DNA from: Cellulomonas composti
GTDB taxonomy: Bacteria > Actinomycetota > Actinomycetes > Actinomycetales > Cellulomonadaceae
Direction of reading: 5' to 3'
Length of the DNA stretch: 64,000 bases
NCBI RefSeq assembly: GCF_007990245.1
Contig: NZ_BJWG01000016.1
Span: forward strand, 1-64,000
Each line of letters starts with the position of its first letter. The first letter of the stretch is position 1. Positions 17,393 through 26,713 of this stretch are shown one piece after another. A program made the position numbers and the translations under genes. The notes beneath the pieces are model-generated. The model was not told the DNA's origin. It was given only the letters and a program-made list of their open reading frames with translations, and ran no database searches.

Positions 17393-18208
17393 GTGTCGAA
17401 CGAGTCGTCTGAGCCCACGCCGGCCGACGTCGAGCTCGAGGAGACCCTCGAGTCCGTCGAGTCCGTCGAGGCGTCCACCGACGAGCCGGCCGCTGACGAG
17501 TCGGCTGTCGACGAGCCTGCCGGAGACGAGCCTGCCGGAGACGACGCGGACGCTGTCGAGTCCACGCCCGACGAGTCCACGCCCGACGAGGACGAGGACG
17601 ACCTGGACGAGGACCCGGTCGTGGCGTACAAGTCGAAGCTGCGTAGCCTCCCGGGCGAGTGGTACGTCATCCACTCGTACGCCGGCTACGAGAACCGCGT
17701 GAAGGCGAACCTCGAGAACCGCACGCAGAGCCTCAACATGGAGGACTTCATCTACCAGGTGGAGGTCCCCATGGAGGAGGTCGTCGAGATCAAGAACGCG
17801 CAGCGCAAGGTCGTCAAGCGCGTGCGCATCCCCGGCTACGTCCTGGTCCGCATGGACCTGACCGACGAGTCGTGGGGCGCGGTCCGGCACACGCCGGGCG
17901 TCACCGGCTTCGTCGGGCACACGCACCAGCCCGTGCCGCTGACGCTCGACGAGGTGTTCTCGATGCTGGCCCCGACGTTCGAGGTCAAGTCCGCCTCGGC
18001 CCCGGCCGCCTCGGCCCGCGCCGCGAACAAGATCGAGGTCGACTTCACGGTCGGCGAGTCGGTCACCGTCACCGACGGGCCGTTCGACACGCTGCCCGCG
18101 ACGATCTCCGAGATCAACGCCGAGAACCAGAAGCTCAAGGTTCTCGTCTCCATCTTCGGCCGGGAGACCCCGGTCGAGCTCTCGTTCAGCCAGGTCGCCA
18201 AGATCTGA
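17393..18208 (+). CDS. nusG: Transcription termination/antitermination factor NusG
   Basis: A 271-residue NusG. The NGN domain ([20 protein letters not shown] ... [11 protein letters not shown]) starts near residue 85, and the KOW domain ([44 protein letters not shown]) ends the protein. The first 80 residues are an acidic, low-complexity extension with near-repeats [11 protein letters not shown] and [11 protein letters not shown], usual for actinobacterial NusG though variable in length. Binds RNA polymerase and couples transcription to Rho or ribosomes. GTG start after a weak AAGCAGG site. Confidence 0.96.
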   Translation: MSNESSEPTPADVELEETLESVESVEASTDEPAADESAVDEPAGDEPAGDDADAVESTPDESTPDEDEDDLDEDPVVAYKSKLRSLPGEWYVIHSYAGYENRVKANLENRTQSLNMEDFIYQVEVPMEEVVEIKNAQRKVVKRVRIPGYVLVRMDLTDESWGAVRHTPGVTGFVGHTHQPVPLTLDEVFSMLAPTFEVKSASAPAASARAANKIEVDFTVGESVTVTDGPFDTLPATISEINAENQKLKVLVSIFGRETPVELSFSQVAKI

Positions 18209-18299
18209 CCGGACGGGGACGGTCCCGCTGCGGCGGGGCGTCCGTGCAACCGGGTCATCGCCCACGGCGTAGGCCCACGAACAGGAAAGGGAAGGCGTC

Positions 18300-18731
18300 A
18301 TGCCCCCCAAGAAGAAGGTCACCGGCCTGATCAAGCTCCAGATCAAGGCCGGCGCGGCTACCCCCGCCCCGCCGATCGGCCCCGCGCTCGGTCAGCACGG
18401 CGTCAACATCATGGAGTTCTGCAAGGCGTACAACGCGGCCACCGAGGCGCAGCGTGGCGACGTCATCCCCGTCGAGATCACGGTGTACGAGGACCGCTCG
18501 TTCACCTTCATCACGAAGACGCCGCCGGCCGCCGAGCTCATCAAGAAGGCTGCGGGCGTGGCCAAGGGTTCGCCCACGCCGCACACGGTGAAGGTCGCGA
18601 CGCTGACCCGCGAGCAGGTGCGCGACATCGCGGCCACCAAGCTCGTGGACCTCAACGCGAACGACCTCGAGGCCGCCGAGAAGATCATCGCCGGCACCGC
18701 CCGGTCGATGGGCATCAAGGTCGCCGACTGA
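18300..18731 (+). CDS. rplK: 50S ribosomal protein L11
   Basis: A 143-residue L11 opening [37 protein letters not shown], the conserved N-terminal domain that binds release factors and stringent factor; the C-terminal domain binds 23S rRNA at the GTPase centre. Preceded by AGGAAAGGGAAGG. Thiostrepton-contact prolines are present. Operon with rplA. Confidence 0.98.
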   Translation: MPPKKKVTGLIKLQIKAGAATPAPPIGPALGQHGVNIMEFCKAYNAATEAQRGDVIPVEITVYEDRSFTFITKTPPAAELIKKAAGVAKGSPTPHTVKVATLTREQVRDIAATKLVDLNANDLEAAEKIIAGTARSMGIKVAD

Positions 18732-18837
18732 CCTGTCGGTCGGACGCACCACCACGCATCACCCTCACGCAACACCCAGTGGCAGGGCCCGTGTGCGGCC
18801 CGTGAAGACCACGACTGCTCACAAGGAGAACAGGCAG

Positions 18838-19554
18838 ATGGCGAAGCACAGCAAGGCGTACCGCGCTGCGGTCGAGAAGATCGAGGCCGGCAAGGTCTAC
18901 AGCCCGCTCGAGGCCGTGCGCCTCGCGCAGGCGACGTCCACGACGAAGTACGACGCGACCGTCGAGGTGGCGTTCCGCCTCGGCGTCGACCCGCGCAAGG
19001 CCGACCAGATGGTCCGTGGCACGGTCAACCTGCCGAACGGCACCGGCAAGACCGCGCGCGTCATCGTCTTCGCGACCGGTGAGCGTGCCGAGCAGGCCCG
19101 CGCCGCCGGCGCCGACGAGGTCGGTGGCGACGAGCTGATCGAGAAGGTGGCCGCCGGCTACACCGACTTCGACTCGGCCGTCGCGACCCCGGACCTCATG
19201 GGCAAGGTCGGTCGACTCGGCAAGGTCCTGGGCCCGCGCGGCCTCATGCCGAACCCGAAGACCGGCACCGTGACGATGGACGTGGCCAAGGCCGTGTCCG
19301 ACATCAAGGGCGGCAAGATCGAGTTCCGGGTCGACCGCCACGCGAACCTGCACTTCATCATCGGCAAGACCTCGTTCACCGAGGTCCAGCTGGTGGAGAA
19401 CTACGCCGCCGCGCTCGACGAGATCCTGCGTCTGAAGCCGTCCGCCTCGAAGGGCCGCTACATCACGAAGGCGACCGTCTCGACGACGAACGGCCCCGGC
19501 ATCCTGCTCGACCAGAACAAGACCCGGAACCTGACCTCCGACGACGACGCCTGA
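18838..19554 (+). CDS. rplA: 50S ribosomal protein L1
   Basis: A 238-residue L1 with the two-domain signature [25 protein letters not shown], core of the L1 stalk that moves E-site tRNA. L1 commonly represses its own operon by binding the mRNA leader. Start ATG has AAGGAG 8 bases upstream. A 16-bp hairpin terminator follows. Confidence 0.98.
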   Translation: MAKHSKAYRAAVEKIEAGKVYSPLEAVRLAQATSTTKYDATVEVAFRLGVDPRKADQMVRGTVNLPNGTGKTARVIVFATGERAEQARAAGADEVGGDELIEKVAAGYTDFDSAVATPDLMGKVGRLGKVLGPRGLMPNPKTGTVTMDVAKAVSDIKGGKIEFRVDRHANLHFIIGKTSFTEVQLVENYAAALDEILRLKPSASKGRYITKATVSTTNGPGILLDQNKTRNLTSDDDA

Positions 19555-19574
19555 GCGTCGCCCGCCGCGAGCTG

Positions 19575-19610
19575 ACGAAGGCCCGAACCCCCGAGGGTTC
19601 GGGCCTTCGT
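19575..19610. terminator. Bidirectional terminator between rplA and the protease gene
   Basis: A perfect 16-bp stem (19575-19590 with 19595-19610) with loop CCGA sits between convergent genes and can end both transcripts. Confidence 0.85.
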
Positions 19611-19643
19611 CGTACCCGGCCGGTGCCGGGCCACGGGTTCGGG

Positions 19644-21386
19644 TCAGTCGTCGCCCGACGCCGTGCCCGGGGTTCCCTGCGCCCGGGCGGCCGACCGGTA
19701 CGCGTCTCGGTATGCGTCGCGGTAGGCCGCGGCGTAGGCCGCACGGAACCCCGCGAGCTGCCCGGCGCGGTAGGCCGCGGCGTAGGCCGCACGCGCCCGG
19801 TACTGCGCCTGCGCCTGGGCGCGAGCGCGCGCCGCGCGCGCCTGGACCTGGGCGCGCGCCTGCGTCTGCGCGCGGGCGGCGGCCTGGCTGTACGCCCGGT
19901 AGGCGGCCTCGGTGAACGGCTCGGTGAAGGGCTCCGTGAACGGCTCGGTGAACGGCTCCGTGAACGGGTCGGACGTCACCGCCTCCGTGAAGGGCTCCGT
20001 GAACGGCTCGGTGAAGGGTTCCGTGAACGGCTCCGTGAAGGGCTCGGTGAACGGGTTCGTCGCGAGCGCCTCGGTGAACGGCTCGGTGAACGGTTCGGTG
20101 AACGGCTCGGTGAACGGTTCCGTGAACGGCTCGGTGAAGGGTTCCGTGAACGGCTGGGCGGACGACTGGGGCGTGGACGGGTCGGACACGAGGGCCTCCG
20201 AGGTCGGTGTCAGGCGGTTGACGGGAGAAGCGGCCGTCGCCCCGGGCCGGTCCGACGTCGAGCGGGGCGCCCCCTGCGCGTCCCGCTCGATCGAGGACCG
20301 GCCCGACGGGGCCGAGGTACCGCGCGCGCTCGGGTGAGCGCGGTCCTGGGGAGCCGGGATCACCGACACGCCGAGCGTGTCGAGGACCACGGCGATGGGG
20401 TTGGCGACGGAGAAGCTTCCGTCGTCCTCGCCGGCCCACAGCAGGCCGACGACGTGCCCGGCGTCGTCGACGATCGCGGAACCGGAGTCACCGCCCGACG
20501 AGAACCGTTCGTGGTCCGGGGCGGGTTCGACACGGACCTGGTCACGCAGCGTGCGCCAGCCGACGCCGGGACCGAAGTCGACCGACGTCGTGTAGTCGGT
20601 GGACACGACCGTGCCGACGGTGACGCCCGTCGTGCGACCGGACTTGCGCACGGTCGCGCCGACCTGCGCGGGCCGGGCGCCGGCGATCGGCCCGATGCCG
20701 ACGACCCACGGGAGCCACGGCGTGCCCGGGGCGAGCTCGACCACCGCGGCGTCGATCCGGTCCGTGAGCGTGCCCCGCACGAGCGCGGCGACACGGTCGC
20801 GGCGCGGCTCGCCGTCGTCGGCGAGGCCCGGCTGGATCCAGGTGCTGCCGGGGTCCTCGAGACCGTCGCCGGCAGCGACGTGCCAGTTGGTGAGCCCGAG
20901 CACGAGCCCGGTGTGCCGCTCGCTGACGAGCACGCCGAGCGTGCCGTTGACGGCGCGCAGCTGGGCCTGACCCCCCACCGGCACGGTGACCGGGCTCGCA
21001 GGCCCGAGGCTGAGCCCGCCCGCGAGCGGTCGGACCCGCGAGCGCAGCAGGGCGACGGCAGGTGCGTCCGACTGCTCGCCGGGCTGCTCGCCCCAGTGAC
21101 CGGGGGCGGACTGCGTGAGTGAGAGCGGGGAGACACGGTGCTCGACGACGTCGGTGGGGACGCCGTCGATCTCGGCCGGGATGCGCTCGTCGTCGGACAC
21201 CTCGTCGGACGCACGCTTGCGCTCGACGTGGACGACGATCGCCTGCCGCCCGGTGGGGGACCCGTCCGACCACTTCTCTGCGATGTCGATCCCGATCACG
21301 CCCGTGCGGGCGAGGAGCGCGTCCTCGACGCGACGCTTGGTGGGGCGGATCAGGTCGCGGTCGGTCGCGTCGTCCTGCGCGGTCAT
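19644..21386 (-). CDS. Trypsin-like serine protease with PFTE repeats and Ala/Arg/Tyr-rich tail
   Basis: A 580-residue protein with no signal peptide or membrane helix, so probably cytoplasmic. Residues about 110-340 form a chymotrypsin-fold domain with a complete triad: H169 in LTNWHVAAG, D212 in RIDAAVVEL, S301 in SSGGDSGSAIVD. Residues 1-100 are a small domain (VHVERKRASDEV) seen with such proteases. After a disordered link come 18 PFTE units in blocks of 7, 6 and 5 split by ALATN and AVTSD (about 411-493), then an 80-residue helical Ala/Arg/Tyr/Gln tail (RAYSQAAARAQTQARAQ). ATG has GAGGAG upstream. It is divergent from a sigma factor/CHAT operon. Substrate unknown; the repeat could be a scaffold or autoprocessing site. 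Confidence 0.85.
   Translation of the reverse strand: MTAQDDATDRDLIRPTKRRVEDALLARTGVIGIDIAEKWSDGSPTGRQAIVVHVERKRASDEVSDDERIPAEIDGVPTDVVEHRVSPLSLTQSAPGHWGEQPGEQSDAPAVALLRSRVRPLAGGLSLGPASPVTVPVGGQAQLRAVNGTLGVLVSERHTGLVLGLTNWHVAAGDGLEDPGSTWIQPGLADDGEPRRDRVAALVRGTLTDRIDAAVVELAPGTPWLPWVVGIGPIAGARPAQVGATVRKSGRTTGVTVGTVVSTDYTTSVDFGPGVGWRTLRDQVRVEPAPDHERFSSGGDSGSAIVDDAGHVVGLLWAGEDDGSFSVANPIAVVLDTLGVSVIPAPQDRAHPSARGTSAPSGRSSIERDAQGAPRSTSDRPGATAASPVNRLTPTSEALVSDPSTPQSSAQPFTEPFTEPFTEPFTEPFTEPFTEPFTEALATNPFTEPFTEPFTEPFTEPFTEPFTEAVTSDPFTEPFTEPFTEPFTEPFTEAAYRAYSQAAARAQTQARAQVQARAARARAQAQAQYRARAAYAAAYRAGQLAGFRAAYAAAYRDAYRDAYRSAARAQGTPGTASGDD
19909..20154 (-). repeat. 18-copy 12-bp coding repeat (PFTE) in three blocks
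   Basis: Blocks of 5, 6 and 7 units (low to high coordinate) are separated by two 15-base spacers. Unit on the coding strand is CCG TTC ACC GAG; the units differ only at third codon positions (CCG/CCC, ACC/ACG, GAG/GAA), so the peptide is invariant. Confidence 0.95.
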
Positions 21387-21561
21387 GTCGCGTGACTCCT
21401 CTCGGCTGGGCGCTGGTCAGGAGCGGCACGCCCCGGACCAGATACATCGCGGACGAAATCGCCCGCACGGGTGAATCATGGCGCTCGTCGTCGGACCGAG
21501 GTATCAGGCGCCCCCGGCCGCGCTCCTGACGCACGAACCCCGCGGGGAGGCGCGCGTCTCC

Positions 21562-21591
21562 TTGTCCGGGAAGTCCGGGCCGTCCTAGTGT
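21562..21591 (+). promoter_or_regulatory. Probable promoter of the sigma factor-CHAT operon
   Basis: TTGTCC (21562-21567) and TAGTGT (21586-21591) are 18 bases apart, 48 bases before the sigma start codon. The 253-base divergent region to the protease gene shows no other strong element on the plus strand. Confidence 0.5.
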
Positions 21592-21639
21592 GTCGAGGCA
21601 CGGTCGCCCGCCGAGGCCAGTCGAGTGAGGGGCCAGATG

Positions 21640-22269
21640 ATGAGTGACGACCTGGTGGAGCCGGCTGAGGCCGCGCTCCGCGACCAGGGGGAGGGGCTCG
21701 CCGACCAGGCGGCCCGAGCTGTCGTCGCCTACCGGGCGGGCGACCGCGAGCCGATGGCGGCGCTCGTGCAGGTCATGACGCCGCTGCTGTGGCACACCGT
21801 GCGCGCCCAGGGCGCGGACTCCGAGCTCGCGCAGGACATCGTGCAGAATGTCTGGCTGACCCTCGTGCGGGACATCGAGACGATCCGCGACCCGCACGCG
21901 ACTCTCCAGTGGGCGCTCGTCACCGCGAAGCGCGCGGCGTGGCGGGCCGTGCGACGCTCACGAGAGGAGGCCGCCCGCAGCGACTCCGACGAGAACGCGA
22001 CGCAATGGCTCACCACCTCGGCCGACGAGCTGCCGGATGCGGTGGCCGTCCGCGACGAGCGCGACCAGGCGCTGTGGCGGCACGTCGCCGCTCTGCCCGA
22101 CCGCTGCCGCCGGTTGCTGGGGCTCGTCGCCCTGGTCGACCGGCCCGACTACTCGATCGTCTCCCAGGCGCTCGGCATGCCCGTCGGGAGCATCGGCCCG
22201 ACACGCGGCCGCTGCCTCGCGAAGCTGCGGCTCGCGCTCACCTCGGACCCCACCTGGAGCCTGTCATGA
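21640..22269 (+). CDS. ECF-like RNA polymerase sigma factor
   Basis: A 209-residue sigma-70-family protein. Region 2 is recognisable (LLWHTVRAQGADSELAQDIVQNVWLTLVRDIETI ... LQWALVTAKRAAWRAVRRSRE), and region 4 as a C-terminal helix-turn-helix (LPDRCRRLLGLVALVDRPDYSIVSQALGMPVGSIGPTRGRCLAKLR). GAGGGG is 7 bases before the chosen ATG; ATG 21637 and GTG 21625 are alternatives. Its stop overlaps the next ATG. This class is commonly found with TPR-CHAT proteins in Actinobacteria. Target promoters unknown; likely the cassette itself. Confidence 0.88.
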   Translation: MSDDLVEPAEAALRDQGEGLADQAARAVVAYRAGDREPMAALVQVMTPLLWHTVRAQGADSELAQDIVQNVWLTLVRDIETIRDPHATLQWALVTAKRAAWRAVRRSREEAARSDSDENATQWLTTSADELPDAVAVRDERDQALWRHVAALPDRCRRLLGLVALVDRPDYSIVSQALGMPVGSIGPTRGRCLAKLRLALTSDPTWSLS

Positions 22270-22769
22270 CCCCCGACGACACGACCCTCACGCTCGTCGC
22301 CAACGGCGCGGTCGACCAGCTGGACTTCGGCATCCTCGATCGGCTCGCGGCTCTCGTCGACGTGCACGACCCGGTCCCGGCCGGACTGGTCGACCGCATC
22401 GGCATGGCGCTGACGATCGAGGCGATGCACGCCGAGGTCGCCGAGCTGCACCTCGTCGGGGAGTCCGCGCTCGCGGTACGCAAGGACGAGGCGAGCATCG
22501 AGGCGGGAACGATCACGTTCACGACCGATGTGCTCACCGTGATGATCTCCGTGCACCCGGAGGGCGGCCGGGTCCGCGTCGACGGCTGGGCGGCGCCGGC
22601 CGGCGTGCTGCAGGTCGAGCTGCACCAGGACGCCGACGTGTCGGTCACGACGTCCGACGAGGACGGCCGGTTCTCGTTCGCCGACGTCGAGAGGGGGCCC
22701 GCGCGGCTGGTGCTGCGCCGGCCGAGCGACCCGACGGTGCCGGTGGTGACCCCGCAGGTCGAGCTCTAG
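22266..22769 (+). CDS. Small protein between sigma factor and CHAT gene; carboxypeptidase-regulatory-like
   Basis: A 167-residue protein with no clear family. The first 75 residues are helical and include LAALVDVHDPVPAGLVDRIGMAL, a pattern seen in proteins partnering such sigma factors; residues 85-167 are predicted beta (TDVLTVMISVHPEGGRVRVDGWAAPAGVLQVEL, then SDEDGRFSFADVERGPARLVLRR), resembling a carboxypeptidase-regulatory-like Ig sandwich. ATG overlaps the sigma stop (ATGA), so expression is coupled. A regulator of the sigma factor, or an adaptor to the CHAT protein, are the two options; neither is shown by motif. Confidence 0.75.
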   Translation: MTPDDTTLTLVANGAVDQLDFGILDRLAALVDVHDPVPAGLVDRIGMALTIEAMHAEVAELHLVGESALAVRKDEASIEAGTITFTTDVLTVMISVHPEGGRVRVDGWAAPAGVLQVELHQDADVSVTTSDEDGRFSFADVERGPARLVLRRPSDPTVPVVTPQVEL

Positions 22770-22775
22770 CACTCG

Positions 22776-25403
22776 ATGCGGTCCGACGAGGAGGCCGGCG
22801 CGCGCTTCGACAAGCGGGTGGACGACGTGGGCGCGAAGGTCGCGACCGCCGAGTCGGACAACGCCGAGGGACACCCGGGTCTGGCGCGACGGCGCCTCGT
22901 CGCAGCGATCGCGGAGCTCGACGCGCTCGCGCGCAACGGCCCGGCCGAACCTCGTCTGACGAAGATCCGTGCGCGCGCGCTCATGGAGCTCGCGAAGAGC
23001 GAGTTCGAGACGCGGGCCGGGCCCGAGCCCGCGCTCGCGCGGCTGGACGAGATGGTCGAGGCCGGTGCGGCGCGCGACTGGCGAGGGCTCGTACCCGCTC
23101 TCGCCGGGGTGCGCGGCCTGCTCGCGCTGCGGGCCGGTCGCCACGACGAGGCGCTCGAGCACCTCGACGCCGCTGTCGCGGCGATCGACCTGGCCGACCC
23201 GGTCGACGGCTGCCGGGCGCTGCTCAACCGCGGCACGCTGCACAGCGAGCGCAGGGCGGTCGGCCCCGCGCGCGCCGACTACGAGGAGTGCGCGCGCCGC
23301 GCACGTGAGCAGGGTTTCGACCTGCTGGTGTTCAAGGCCGAGCACAACCTCGGCTACGTCCTGTTCCGCGCCGGGCAGCTGCCCCGCGCGCTCGAGAGCA
23401 TGGCAACGGCGGCCCGCAGCCTGCCGGGCCCGCCGCGGCCCACCGCGCTACGTGACCGCAGCGAGGTGCTGCTCGAGGCGGGGCTGGTGGGCGTCGCCGA
23501 CGAGACGCTCGCCGAGGCCGCGCGGATCTTCGCGGCCGAGCACCTGCCGCGCGACGTCGCCGAGTGCGAGCTGGTGCGTGCGGAGTGCGCGCTGCTGCGC
23601 GGCGACCCGCAGGCCGGACGTGACCTGGCCGAGGCGGCCCGGCGCAGGTTCCGGCGCCGCGGCGACGAGTCCTGGGTGGTGCGGGCGGCCCTGCTCGCGC
23701 TCCAGGCCGACGGGGCGATCCTCGCGGCCGCCGAACCCTCCGAGCAGGCCGACGCCGCCTGGGCGGCGCTCGCCCGGCGGGCCGCCGAGGTCGAAGGGCT
23801 GTGCCGGCGGACGGGCCGGCCGACGTGGCAGCTCACGGCGCGGTACCTGGGCATCGAGGCAGATCTCGCGCGCGGCGCCACGGCCGACCCGGCGGCCGTG
23901 CTCGACGCGCTCGGCCCGGTCGCCGGCGACGACCCGCTCTCGGTGCGGCTCTACGGCAGTCGCATCCGGGCGCTGCTCGCGATGGCCGCCGGGGAACCGG
24001 CACGTGCGGCGTTCCACGTGCGCGCCGGCCAGCACGACCTGGGGCTGCACCGGGCGCGGTTCGGCTCGCTCGACCTGCGCACCGCCGGCGCGGTGCACGG
24101 GACGGCCCTGGCAGCCCTCGACCTCGAGCTCTCGCTCGCCGAGCACGACCCCGGTGCGGCGCTCGAGGGCTTCGAGCGGGCGCGCGCGGTCGTCGGCGGC
24201 AACCCCCGGGTGACGCCTCCGAGCGACCCGCACACCGCCGACCTGCTCGCGCAGCTGCGCCGACTCACCGAGGGCAGCCGCTCGATCACGGCGAGGCCCG
24301 CCGCGGACCCCGAGCGCGTCCGGCTGTTCGCCGAGGCGGCGCGGCTCAAGCAGGAGATCCTCGCGCAGTCGTGGCACGAGTCGGGCCGGGGTGGCGGCCC
24401 GGGCACCGAGCGCACGGAGTCCGCGGCCGAGGTGGTCGAGCGCCTCGCCGGGAGGTCGGGTGCCGTGCTGCTCGACGTGCTCGAGTACCGCGGCGAGCTG
24501 GTCGCCGTGCGGGTGGACGGCGACGGCGCGCGCCTGGTGCGCCTGGGGGAGTCGGCAACGGTCTCCGAGCAGGTCCGCCGCGTGCACGCCGACCTCGAGG
24601 TGCTCGCCAACCCGCTCGTGCCCGACGAGCTCCACACGGTTGCGCAGCGCTCGCTCGACGCGACGCTCGCGCGCCTGGACGCGCGGTTCGTCGACGTGCT
24701 CGACGACCCGGGCGAGCTCGTCGTCGTCGCGGGCCGGTGGCTGGGCGTGCTGCCGTGGGCGCTGCTCGCCTCGCGGACCGGCCGCGCGACGCTCGTCGCG
24801 CCGTCGGTGCACCACTGGATGCGGTACGCGGGTACGGCGGTGACGTCGGGCCGGGTGACCGCGGCGGCGGGACCGGGTCTGCGCCACGCCGACGAGGAGG
24901 CCGTCGAGGTGGCCGCGAGGTGGCCGGGCGCGAAGCCGCTGCTGGGTCCGGACGCCTCGGTCGCGGCCCTGGTCGACGCGTTCCGCCGGCCCGGCGTGGT
25001 GCACCTCGCGGCGCACGGCCGCCACGAGCCCGACAACCCGCTGTTCTCGTCGGTCCGGCTGGCCGACGGTCCGCTGTTCGCGCACGAGCTCGACGCGGGA
25101 ACGGGGGACCCGCCCGAGCTCGTCCTGCTGTCCTCCTGCGAGGTGGGGCGGTCCTCGATACGCGCGGGCGGCGAGGCGTTGGGGCTGGCCAGCGTGCTGC
25201 TGCGCACGGGGGTCGCGTGCGTGGTGGCCGCGCTCGCACCCTTGTCCGACGAGACCGCGCTGCGCGTGATGTCGGCGGTCCACACCGACCTGCGGCAGGG
25301 CGTACCGGTCGCGCAGGCGGTCGCTGCGGCGTGCGCGCGCGTGGGTGCCGAGACGGGGACCGCGGTCCCGCTGGTGTGCCTGGGTGCGCCGGTGGGGGTG
25401 TGA
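22776..25403 (+). CDS. TPR-repeat CHAT-domain (caspase-like) protein
   Basis: An 875-residue protein. Residues about 20-480 are helical TPR-like repeats (HDEALEHLDAAVAAIDLADPVDGCRALLNRG, GYVLFRAGQLPRALESMATAARSL). Residues about 590-875 are a CHAT cysteine-peptidase domain with the dyad His747 in VHLAAHGRHE and Cys788 in LLSSCEVG, and the family segment GEALGLASVLLRTGVACVVAALAPLSDETA. Caspase-HetF-family peptidases of this kind act as proteolytic effectors in several bacterial systems. No signal peptide. ATG lies six bases after the previous stop in the same operon. A role in cleaving the protease product or another target is a hypothesis. Confidence 0.88.
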   Translation: MRSDEEAGARFDKRVDDVGAKVATAESDNAEGHPGLARRRLVAAIAELDALARNGPAEPRLTKIRARALMELAKSEFETRAGPEPALARLDEMVEAGAARDWRGLVPALAGVRGLLALRAGRHDEALEHLDAAVAAIDLADPVDGCRALLNRGTLHSERRAVGPARADYEECARRAREQGFDLLVFKAEHNLGYVLFRAGQLPRALESMATAARSLPGPPRPTALRDRSEVLLEAGLVGVADETLAEAARIFAAEHLPRDVAECELVRAECALLRGDPQAGRDLAEAARRRFRRRGDESWVVRAALLALQADGAILAAAEPSEQADAAWAALARRAAEVEGLCRRTGRPTWQLTARYLGIEADLARGATADPAAVLDALGPVAGDDPLSVRLYGSRIRALLAMAAGEPARAAFHVRAGQHDLGLHRARFGSLDLRTAGAVHGTALAALDLELSLAEHDPGAALEGFERARAVVGGNPRVTPPSDPHTADLLAQLRRLTEGSRSITARPAADPERVRLFAEAARLKQEILAQSWHESGRGGGPGTERTESAAEVVERLAGRSGAVLLDVLEYRGELVAVRVDGDGARLVRLGESATVSEQVRRVHADLEVLANPLVPDELHTVAQRSLDATLARLDARFVDVLDDPGELVVVAGRWLGVLPWALLASRTGRATLVAPSVHHWMRYAGTAVTSGRVTAAAGPGLRHADEEAVEVAARWPGAKPLLGPDASVAALVDAFRRPGVVHLAAHGRHEPDNPLFSSVRLADGPLFAHELDAGTGDPPELVLLSSCEVGRSSIRAGGEALGLASVLLRTGVACVVAALAPLSDETALRVMSAVHTDLRQGVPVAQAVAAACARVGAETGTAVPLVCLGAPVGV

Positions 25404-25429
25404 ACGCGGGCGACCGGGCCGGAGGTGAT

Positions 25430-25458
25430 TTGGCCGTGCGCGGGTGCTCGTCTAGTCT
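25430..25458 (+). promoter_or_regulatory. Promoter of rplJL
   Basis: TTGGCC (25430-25435), 17-base spacer, TAGTCT (25453-25458). Good match and spacing, 200 bases before rplJ, leaving a long leader. Confidence 0.7.
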
Positions 25459-25465
25459 GTACCCG

Positions 25466-25659
25466 CCCAAGACCGCCGGTCGTCGGTCCGCTCGTCGGAC
25501 CAACCGAAGTCCCGCAGCAACGCGGAGGCCAGCGCAGGTGAAGAGTTCAGCATGAGGTCCGGCTGGTCCGGTCCGCCTGTCGAGCCCCGCGCCTGCGCGG
25601 GGCTCTTGTCGTTCCTGGGGGCGTCGGACGCGACCGGCACCACCACCGGAAGGATTGCC
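25466..25659 (+). promoter_or_regulatory. rplJ (L10) mRNA leader
   Basis: The roughly 190-base untranslated leader fits the L10 leader by position and structure: several short pairing elements (GGTCCGCTCGTCGGACC-like) and a GC-rich hairpin near the end. In other bacteria L10-L12 binds such a leader and represses rplJL. No covariance search was possible, so the boundaries are approximate. Confidence 0.6.
25582..25605 (+). terminator. Attenuator-like hairpin in rplJ leader
   Basis: A 10-bp stem (25582-25591 with 25596-25605), 4-base loop, followed by TTGTCGTT. It could attenuate read-through into rplJ. Confidence 0.55.
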
Positions 25660-26190
25660 ATGGCGAGGCCGGACAAGGCAGCCGCCGTCGCGGAGCTCAC
25701 GGACCTGTTCCGTGAGTCGAACGCGGCCGTGCTGACCGAGTACCGCGGGCTCACCGTCGCCCAGCTCAAGAAGCTGCGCGTGGCGCTGCGCGGTAACGCT
25801 ACCTACGCCGTGGTGAAGAACACGCTGACCGCGATCGCGGCCAAGGAAGCCGGCCTGACGGGCCTCGACGACGAGCTTGCGGGCCCGTCGGCGATCGCCT
25901 TCGTCACCGGCGACCCGGTCGAGGCCGCAAAGGGTCTGCGTGACTTCGCCAAGGCGAACCCCGCACTGGTCATCAAGGGTGGTGTCCTCGACGGACGCGC
26001 CCTGACCGCCGCGGATGTCAACAAGCTCGCGGACCTCGAGTCCCGTGAGGTCCTGCTGGCCAAGGCGGCCGGCGCGATGAAGGCCAAGCTCTACCAGGCT
26101 GCGTACGTCTTCACCGCGAACACCGCCCAGGCCGCTCGTGTCATCGATGCCCTGCGTCAGAAGCAGGAGTCGGAAGGTGCGGCTGCCTGA
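25660..26190 (+). CDS. rplJ: 50S ribosomal protein L10
   Basis: A 176-residue L10: [21 protein letters not shown]-terminal RNA-binding domain, [19 protein letters not shown], and the C-terminal helix ([22 protein letters not shown]) that binds L7/L12 dimers to form the ribosomal stalk. ATG follows CCGGAAGG. Begins a two-gene operon, separated from rplA by the protease/CHAT cassette. Confidence 0.98.
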   Translation: MARPDKAAAVAELTDLFRESNAAVLTEYRGLTVAQLKKLRVALRGNATYAVVKNTLTAIAAKEAGLTGLDDELAGPSAIAFVTGDPVEAAKGLRDFAKANPALVIKGGVLDGRALTAADVNKLADLESREVLLAKAAGAMKAKLYQAAYVFTANTAQAARVIDALRQKQESEGAAA

Positions 26191-26286
26191 CCCTGGCCCC
26201 GGTCAGGTTCGGCGCACCGCGCACACCCCCACATCCCGCTTCCGGCGCAGCACGCGTCGCGGAGCACCGTAGAAAGGAACGCCATC

Positions 26287-26676
26287 ATGGCGAAGCTCAG
26301 CACCGAGGAGCTCATCGAGCAGTTCAAGGGTCTGACCCTCATCGAGCTGTCCGAGTTCGTGAAGGCCTTCGAGGAGGTCTTCGAGGTCACCGCCGCCGCG
26401 CCCGTCGCGGTCGCCGCCCCCGCCGCCGGTGGCGGCGCCGCCGAGGCCGTCGTCGAGGACGAGAAGGACTCGTTCGACGTCGTCCTCGAGGCCGCCGGTG
26501 ACAAGAAGATCCAGGTCATCAAGGAGGTCCGCGCGCTCACGAGCCTCGGCCTCAAGGAGGCCAAGGACCTCGTCGACGAGGCCCCCAAGGCCGTCATCGA
26601 GGGTGCGAACAAGGAGACCGCCGAGAAGGCCAAGGCTCAGCTCGAGGCCGCCGGCGCCACCGTCACGCTCAAGTGA
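26287..26676 (+). CDS. rplL: 50S ribosomal protein L7/L12
   Basis: A 129-residue L7/L12: N-terminal dimer helix ([27 protein letters not shown]), Ala/Gly-rich hinge ([11 protein letters not shown]), C-terminal factor-binding domain ([29 protein letters not shown]). Recruits translation GTPases. AGAAAGGA upstream of ATG; strong terminator follows. Confidence 0.98.
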   Translation: MAKLSTEELIEQFKGLTLIELSEFVKAFEEVFEVTAAAPVAVAAPAAGGGAAEAVVEDEKDSFDVVLEAAGDKKIQVIKEVRALTSLGLKEAKDLVDEAPKAVIEGANKETAEKAKAQLEAAGATVTLK

Positions 26677-26713
26677 TCCCACGTCCGGCCTGACGGCCGG
26701 ACGGGCGCTTCGC

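Noticed and set aside
19909-20154. Regular repeat considered as CRISPR or minisatellite
   Set aside because: No unique spacers; in-frame coding repeat with synonymous variation only.
25404-25470. Insertion-element ends flanking the protease/CHAT cassette
   Set aside because: No terminal inverted or direct repeats were found at 19560-19640 versus 25404-25470 by eye, and no transposase or integrase is present.
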